Positions 60,217 through 64,000 of a DNA stretch of 64,000 nucleotides are shown in pieces. Every line of letters starts with the position of its first letter. Position 1 is the first letter of the stretch. Under the pieces are notes generated by a model. It was not told where the DNA came from. It saw only the letters and a program-made list of their open reading frames with translations, and did not search any database. The translations under genes and the position numbers were made by a program. The stretch is taken from contig NZ_CP009281.1 of the NCBI RefSeq assembly GCF_000758585.1, positions 372,001 to 436,000 of the forward strand, written 5' to 3'. The stretch is from Paenibacillus sp. FSL R5-0345 (lineage in GTDB: Bacteria > Bacillota > Bacilli > Paenibacillales > Paenibacillaceae).

Positions 60217-60897
60217 ATGTTAGAAGATCGCAGCTGCCTGGAGTCCTATTTTCCAATTGCTTCTTTTATTGCTTCAATTATAGGTTCAAAATGTGAGGTT
60301 GTTATTCATGATATAAGCAATCCAGAGCGTTCAATTATTTTTATTGAGAACGGATACATTAGTGGGCGTAAAGTAGGCGATAGTTCAACAGATCTCGTGC
60401 TTAAGCTGTTGAAAGATGAGTCCTACCGTGAGCAACCGTTTATTGCTAACTATAAAGCGCGTGGTTCGCAAGGTCAGGTATTTCGCTCCGCTACTTATTA
60501 TATTAAAAACAGCAGCAGCGAATTGGTCGGTATGATGTGTATTAACATTGATGTCACGCATATGGAGGTTGCAGCTGAGTGGATACAAAACATTTTGCAA
60601 GGAGGATCAACACTTCCACCAATACCGTTAATACCACAACAACAAGAGGTTGTAGAGAAGCAGACGGAAGAGTATTTACAAGGAAACGTAGATGACCTAC
60701 TCCAGCACATGATTGATTCGGTGCTTGGTAAAATTAATGTCCCGGCAGAGCGATTGTCCTCGAAAGAGAAGATTGAACTTGTGAAAGTACTTAACGAGCA
60801 GGGCGTGTTTCTACTTAAAGGTGGAGTTTCTCAAGTCGCTAAGACCTTGATGATATCTGAGCCAACAGTTTATCGTTATTTGCAAAAAATTAAGTGA
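60217..60897 (+). CDS. YheO/DauR-type PAS-HTH regulator
   Basis: A YheO-like PAS domain (KCEVVIHDISNPERSIIFIE, VFRSATYYIKN, LVGMMCINID) is followed by a C-terminal HTH_22 domain (LSSKEKIELVKVLNEQGVFL, GGVSQVAKTLMISEPTVYRY). DauR, a relative, controls D-arginine breakdown in Pseudomonas. It precedes a lyase, an antiporter and a RidA gene on the same strand, so it likely controls an amino-acid pathway. The first start follows AAAGGAGTGAG. Confidence 0.93.
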   Translation: MLEDRSCLESYFPIASFIASIIGSKCEVVIHDISNPERSIIFIENGYISGRKVGDSSTDLVLKLLKDESYREQPFIANYKARGSQGQVFRSATYYIKNSSSELVGMMCINIDVTHMEVAAEWIQNILQGGSTLPPIPLIPQQQEVVEKQTEEYLQGNVDDLLQHMIDSVLGKINVPAERLSSKEKIELVKVLNEQGVFLLKGGVSQVAKTLMISEPTVYRYLQKIK

Positions 60898-60933
60898 GAA
60901 TAAACAGAACTCTCGAGAGAGGAAGTGGGCTAG

Positions 60934-62109
60934 ATGACAATAGACTTTGATAAGGTTGTTAGCCGATATGGGACCAATTGCGCTAAGTGGGATGGTATGG
61001 CGCAAGTTTTGGGCAGAGAAATGATAGCGCTTTCCGTCGCGGATATGGATCTTCAAGCCCCTCCACAGGTGATAGAGCGAGTAACGGAGATGGCGAAGCA
61101 TGGCATATATGGATATACCGATCCTTTTCCACCTTATTATGAGGCAGTTCAGGGATGGATTAAAAAAGCTTACGATTGGGAGGTTCCGCAAGAATGGATC
61201 GTGTTTTGCCCTCGTATTGTGCAAGCGGTTTCTCTGATCATTCAGAACTTCACTCAACCAGGTGATCAAGTGTTAATCCATACGCCAGCCTATCAGCCGG
61301 TTGCTAAATCGGTAGAACTAAATAACCGCGTATTAGTGGAAAGTCCACTTCGTGAAGTGAACGGGCGTTATGAGATAGATTTTGCTGATATGGAGTTGCG
61401 AATGCAAGAAGGGGTTAAAATTGTACTGCTCATCTCACCGCATAATCCGGTTGGACGAGTATGGACACGAGCCGAACTAGAACGAATCGTTAGCTTGTGT
61501 ACAAAATATGATGCTTATATTGTATCGGATGATATTCATGCCGACTTTATCCATGCTGGCCATGAGCATACGATAATCGGGAAGATATCGACTGAGGCAG
61601 AGCAGCGATCCTTTATCTGTACTTCCCCAGGGAAGACCTTCAATCTTGCAAGCCTTGAAATTGCTAACATCGTGATTCCGAATGATCAGCTGCGTGAGAG
61701 ATTTAGACATTGCTTACAGCAAGCAGGCTGTCATAACCCAACCTTTTTTGCAGTACCTGCATTAGAAGTGGCTTATACGGAATGCGATGAATGGCTGGAA
61801 GAATTACGAGGTTATATCACGGCCAATATCGATTGGGTGAAAGTTTATATAGCTGAATATATGCCTGAGCTTCGCGTGATCGAATCAGAAGGAACCTATC
61901 TATTATGGGTGGATTGTAGGGCAATTAGCACCAACGAAGCAGAGCTAAAGCAGTGGATTGAGTCCGATGCGAAGGTTAGTGTGAGCTTTGGAACAGGTTT
62001 TGGGGCATCAGGAGAAGGCTTTATTCGCTTAAATATTGCAACGCCACTGCCCATGTTACAAGAAGCTTTTCATCGGCTGTACCGGGCCTATCCATTAAAA
62101 AATTCATAA
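60934..62109 (+). CDS. patB: PatB/MalY-type PLP-dependent cystathionine beta-lyase or aminotransferase
   Basis: Fold type I PLP enzyme: ALSVADMDLQAPPQVIERVT, the cofactor-ring residues around GIYGYTDP, the phosphate/Asp region YIVSDDIHADFI and the Schiff-base Lys in TSPGKTFNLASLEIAN. PatB/MalY enzymes remove sulfur from cystathionine or cystine and yield 2-aminoacrylate, which hydrolyses to pyruvate and ammonia. It lies 36 bases after the regulator. The RidA gene downstream, which clears such enamines, supports this. Confidence 0.92.
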   Translation: MTIDFDKVVSRYGTNCAKWDGMAQVLGREMIALSVADMDLQAPPQVIERVTEMAKHGIYGYTDPFPPYYEAVQGWIKKAYDWEVPQEWIVFCPRIVQAVSLIIQNFTQPGDQVLIHTPAYQPVAKSVELNNRVLVESPLREVNGRYEIDFADMELRMQEGVKIVLLISPHNPVGRVWTRAELERIVSLCTKYDAYIVSDDIHADFIHAGHEHTIIGKISTEAEQRSFICTSPGKTFNLASLEIANIVIPNDQLRERFRHCLQQAGCHNPTFFAVPALEVAYTECDEWLEELRGYITANIDWVKVYIAEYMPELRVIESEGTYLLWVDCRAISTNEAELKQWIESDAKVSVSFGTGFGASGEGFIRLNIATPLPMLQEAFHRLYRAYPLKNS

Positions 62110-62188
62110 TAAAAAAAATCTTTATCAATGACCTTGAAAGACCTCGTTAGTAGCCTTTTTCAGATCCGTATCAAGGGGGATAATAATC

Positions 62189-63676
62189 ATGTCCAAATCA
62201 GAAACACCAAGAGTCAAGAAACAGCCGACGATGTTCTTAGCGCTATTGCCGATTATTACGATGATTGTGCTACTTAGTTTAGGGTATGTGTTGTTTGAAT
62301 TACCACCAGAACCACTTATTATTACCTCAGCGGTTGTTGCTGGTATTATCGCGATTATTCTTGGTTATAGCTATAACGACATACTAGAATCTATCGCTGG
62401 TAAGATCGCGAAAACGATGCCCGCCATTCTTATTCTGATCATGGTTGGTTTTATGATTGGGGCATGGATGGTTGGTGGAACGATTCCGATGATGATTTAC
62501 TATGGATTGAAAATTATTAGTCCACAATTTCTGCTTATTACCGCATTTATTGCGACAGCTGCCGTTTCGCTTTGTACGGGCACATCTTGGGGGTCAGCGG
62601 GAACGATCGGGGTTGCTTTTATGGGCGTTGGCGCGGGTATGGATGCAAACCTAGCAGCAGTGGCTGGTGCAGTAGTTGCAGGTGCTTATTTTGGTGATAA
62701 ATTGTCACCGCTTTCAGACACGACTAATATTGCGGCGTTAGCAACAGGTGTCAATCTATATGAGCATATTGGACATTTATTGTATACCACAATTCCTTCC
62801 TTTATTGTCGCAAGCGTTGTTTTTATTATTACAGGCCTAAACACAGATGCCGCAGGCGCTATTGTTCCGGAGAAGGTTGGAACAATCATGGGATCGTTGA
62901 ATACAATTTATGACTTTAATCTGCTGCTTATAGTACCCGTATTAATCATCTTGTATGGTTCAATTACGAAGAAACCGACAATACCGGTCATGCTGATCTC
63001 TTCTATGTTCGCTATGGCTAACGCACTTGTATTCCAGGGGTTTACTTTGAATGATGTCGTATCTTCTGTTGTTAATGGATTTAATATTTCTATGGTTCAA
63101 GTTGCTGGGTTTGATTCTGCCAACGTTATTGAAGATGTACCCCGTCTTCTAAATCGTGGCGGAATGAACTCCATGATGGGGACACTTCTCATTTGCTTCT
63201 GTGCAATCACGTTCGCTGGAACCATATCTCTGACCAAGTCCTTGGAATTGATTGTTAATAAGCTTTTGAAGTTCGTCCATTCCACAGGTTCAATGATCGT
63301 AGCAACAATTGTTACAGGTCTTACGATGATCGGAGTTACAAGTAATGGTCAGGTGTCCATCTTAATGCCAGGTGAAATGCTACGTGAAGCATATATCCGT
63401 CGGGGCTTACATCCGAAGAACTTGGGACGTACCATCGAGGATTCAGCGGCGATTACCGAGCCTATTCTGCCTTGGACAGCTGCAGGTGCTTATATGGCGG
63501 GTACGCTGGGTGTTGCAACGCTAGATTATTTACCTTGGGCTGTTCTCTGTTGGACAGGAATAATCTTTGCGACGATATGGGGCTTCACGGGATTCGGTAT
63601 CGCGAAGTTAACGCCAGAGCAACAGGCAGAAATGCTAAAGGAATATGACGGCAACACTAATGAACAAGCTGGATAA
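62189..63676 (+). CDS. NhaC-family Na+/H+ antiporter or metabolite antiporter
   Basis: Eleven or so membrane segments with the NhaC signature (LCTGTSWGSAGTIGVAFMGV, GAYFGDKLSPLSDTTN). The family includes MleN and amino-acid exchangers besides true NhaC. In a catabolic cluster it may move an amino acid or sulfur compound instead of sodium (inference). Starts after AAGGGGG, 79 bases after patB, and ends 14 bases before ridA. Confidence 0.92.
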   Translation: MSKSETPRVKKQPTMFLALLPIITMIVLLSLGYVLFELPPEPLIITSAVVAGIIAIILGYSYNDILESIAGKIAKTMPAILILIMVGFMIGAWMVGGTIPMMIYYGLKIISPQFLLITAFIATAAVSLCTGTSWGSAGTIGVAFMGVGAGMDANLAAVAGAVVAGAYFGDKLSPLSDTTNIAALATGVNLYEHIGHLLYTTIPSFIVASVVFIITGLNTDAAGAIVPEKVGTIMGSLNTIYDFNLLLIVPVLIILYGSITKKPTIPVMLISSMFAMANALVFQGFTLNDVVSSVVNGFNISMVQVAGFDSANVIEDVPRLLNRGGMNSMMGTLLICFCAITFAGTISLTKSLELIVNKLLKFVHSTGSMIVATIVTGLTMIGVTSNGQVSILMPGEMLREAYIRRGLHPKNLGRTIEDSAAITEPILPWTAAGAYMAGTLGVATLDYLPWAVLCWTGIIFATIWGFTGFGIAKLTPEQQAEMLKEYDGNTNEQAG

Positions 63677-63690
63677 AGGAGTCTTTTAAA

Positions 63691-64000
63691 ATGACAAATA
63701 TGCATAAAGAAACTGTAATAACAACGGATGCACCAGGCGCAATTGGACCTTACTCTCAAGCTGTAAAGCTTGGGAACGTCCTATATACTTCAGGACAACT
63801 CGGACTAGACCCGGTTAATGGGACTTTTCCTGCTACGGTTGAGGAACAGACGGAACGGTCGTTGCTGAATGTCAAAGCCATACTGGAAGCGGCGGGTACA
63901 AGCATGGATCAGGTAATAAAGACGACCGTTTTCCTAAAGGATATGAATGATTTTCTTAAGGTGAATGAGATTTATGGAAGGTTTTTTGCTCAGCCATACC
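63691..64000 (+). CDS. ridA: RidA-family enamine/imine deaminase (partial, cut by window end)
   Basis: ATG at 63691 follows AAAGGAG by nine bases and the frame stays open to the window end. The 103 visible residues start MTNMHKETVITTDAPGAIGP and include YSQAVKLGNVLYTSGQLGLD and VIKTTVFLKDM, the usual RidA pattern. RidA hydrolyses reactive 2-aminoacrylate and other enamines, so it fits next to a PLP lyase. The C-terminus lies outside. Confidence 0.94.
   Translation, partial: MTNMHKETVITTDAPGAIGPYSQAVKLGNVLYTSGQLGLDPVNGTFPATVEEQTERSLLNVKAILEAAGTSMDQVIKTTVFLKDMNDFLKVNEIYGRFFAQPY

Noticed and set aside
1..64000. CRISPR arrays, tRNA or rRNA genes, prophage
   Set aside because: No regular direct-repeat array, no cloverleaf-like or rRNA-like sequence and no phage structural or integrase gene was found by reading.

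Overview
The window looks like chromosomal DNA of a low-to-mid GC, spore-former-type Firmicute, most likely a Paenibacillus. The support is indirect: strong AGGAGG ribosome sites, frequent GTG/TTG starts, U-rich intrinsic terminators, Bce-type peptide detoxification genes, SinR/TasA biofilm genes, a CsoR copper operon and many family regulators each paired with an exporter. I see no phage, plasmid, CRISPR array, tRNA or rRNA and no intact transposase. Gene content is ordinary chromosomal plus accessory sensing and efflux.

Layout. 0-9 kb is a signalling block: a membrane TPM-domain coiled-coil protein, a hidden 47-residue gene beside a near-perfect Fur box, a periplasmic-sensor PAS-PAS-GGDEF-EAL protein, a membrane GGDEF cyclase and a chemoreceptor-like protein whose sensor lies at its C-terminus. 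9-16 kb holds a nucleotidyltransferase-like protein, a LytS/LytR-type two-component system next to an oxalate/formate-type MFS transporter, and an ECF sigma factor overlapping a one-TM partner. 15.8-20.0 kb is odhAB (2-oxoglutarate dehydrogenase E1 and E2). 20.4-24.2 kb is the most interesting region: a c-di-GMP-I (GEMM-I) riboswitch leads a previously hidden 51-residue SinI-like antirepressor gene, followed by a SinR orthologue and a tapA-like/sipW/tasA matrix operon whose upstream region carries repeated SinR-type operator halves. 24.3-27.6 kb is an aldo/keto reductase plus a PadR/MFS efflux operon. 27.6-31.7 kb is csoR-copZ-copA with two copper operators, then a nitroreductase. 31.8-36 kb is a YvfRSTU-like ABC/two-component operon and a histidine phosphatase. 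36-43.7 kb holds a divergent IF-3 paralogue, a LysR/tautomerase/carboxymuconolactone set, a sigma factor fused to DUF1835 and an AraC/GH127 pair. 43.7-50.8 kb holds an ABC exporter behind an attenuator-like leader, a Nudix hydrolase, TetR/MFS and LysR/O-methyltransferase pairs and a GNAT. 50.8-58 kb is a Bce-type module (TetR, response regulator, kinase, ABC ATPase, ABC permease) with a divergent DHA2 efflux pump. 58-64 kb holds a YVTN propeller protein, a TagA-type glycosyltransferase and a YheO-type regulator/PatB lyase/NhaC antiporter/RidA catabolic set cut by the window end.

How the parts fit: two c-di-GMP enzymes and a c-di-GMP riboswitch lie within 20 kb. The most economical model, an inference, is that c-di-GMP controls synthesis of the SinI-like protein, which titrates SinR, which in turn controls the TasA fibre operon. 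In Bacillus subtilis sinI is instead controlled by Spo0A~P and sits directly upstream of sinR. Many annotated starts were trimmed from the longest ORF to the codon that follows a good Shine-Dalgarno sequence; the reasons are in each entry.
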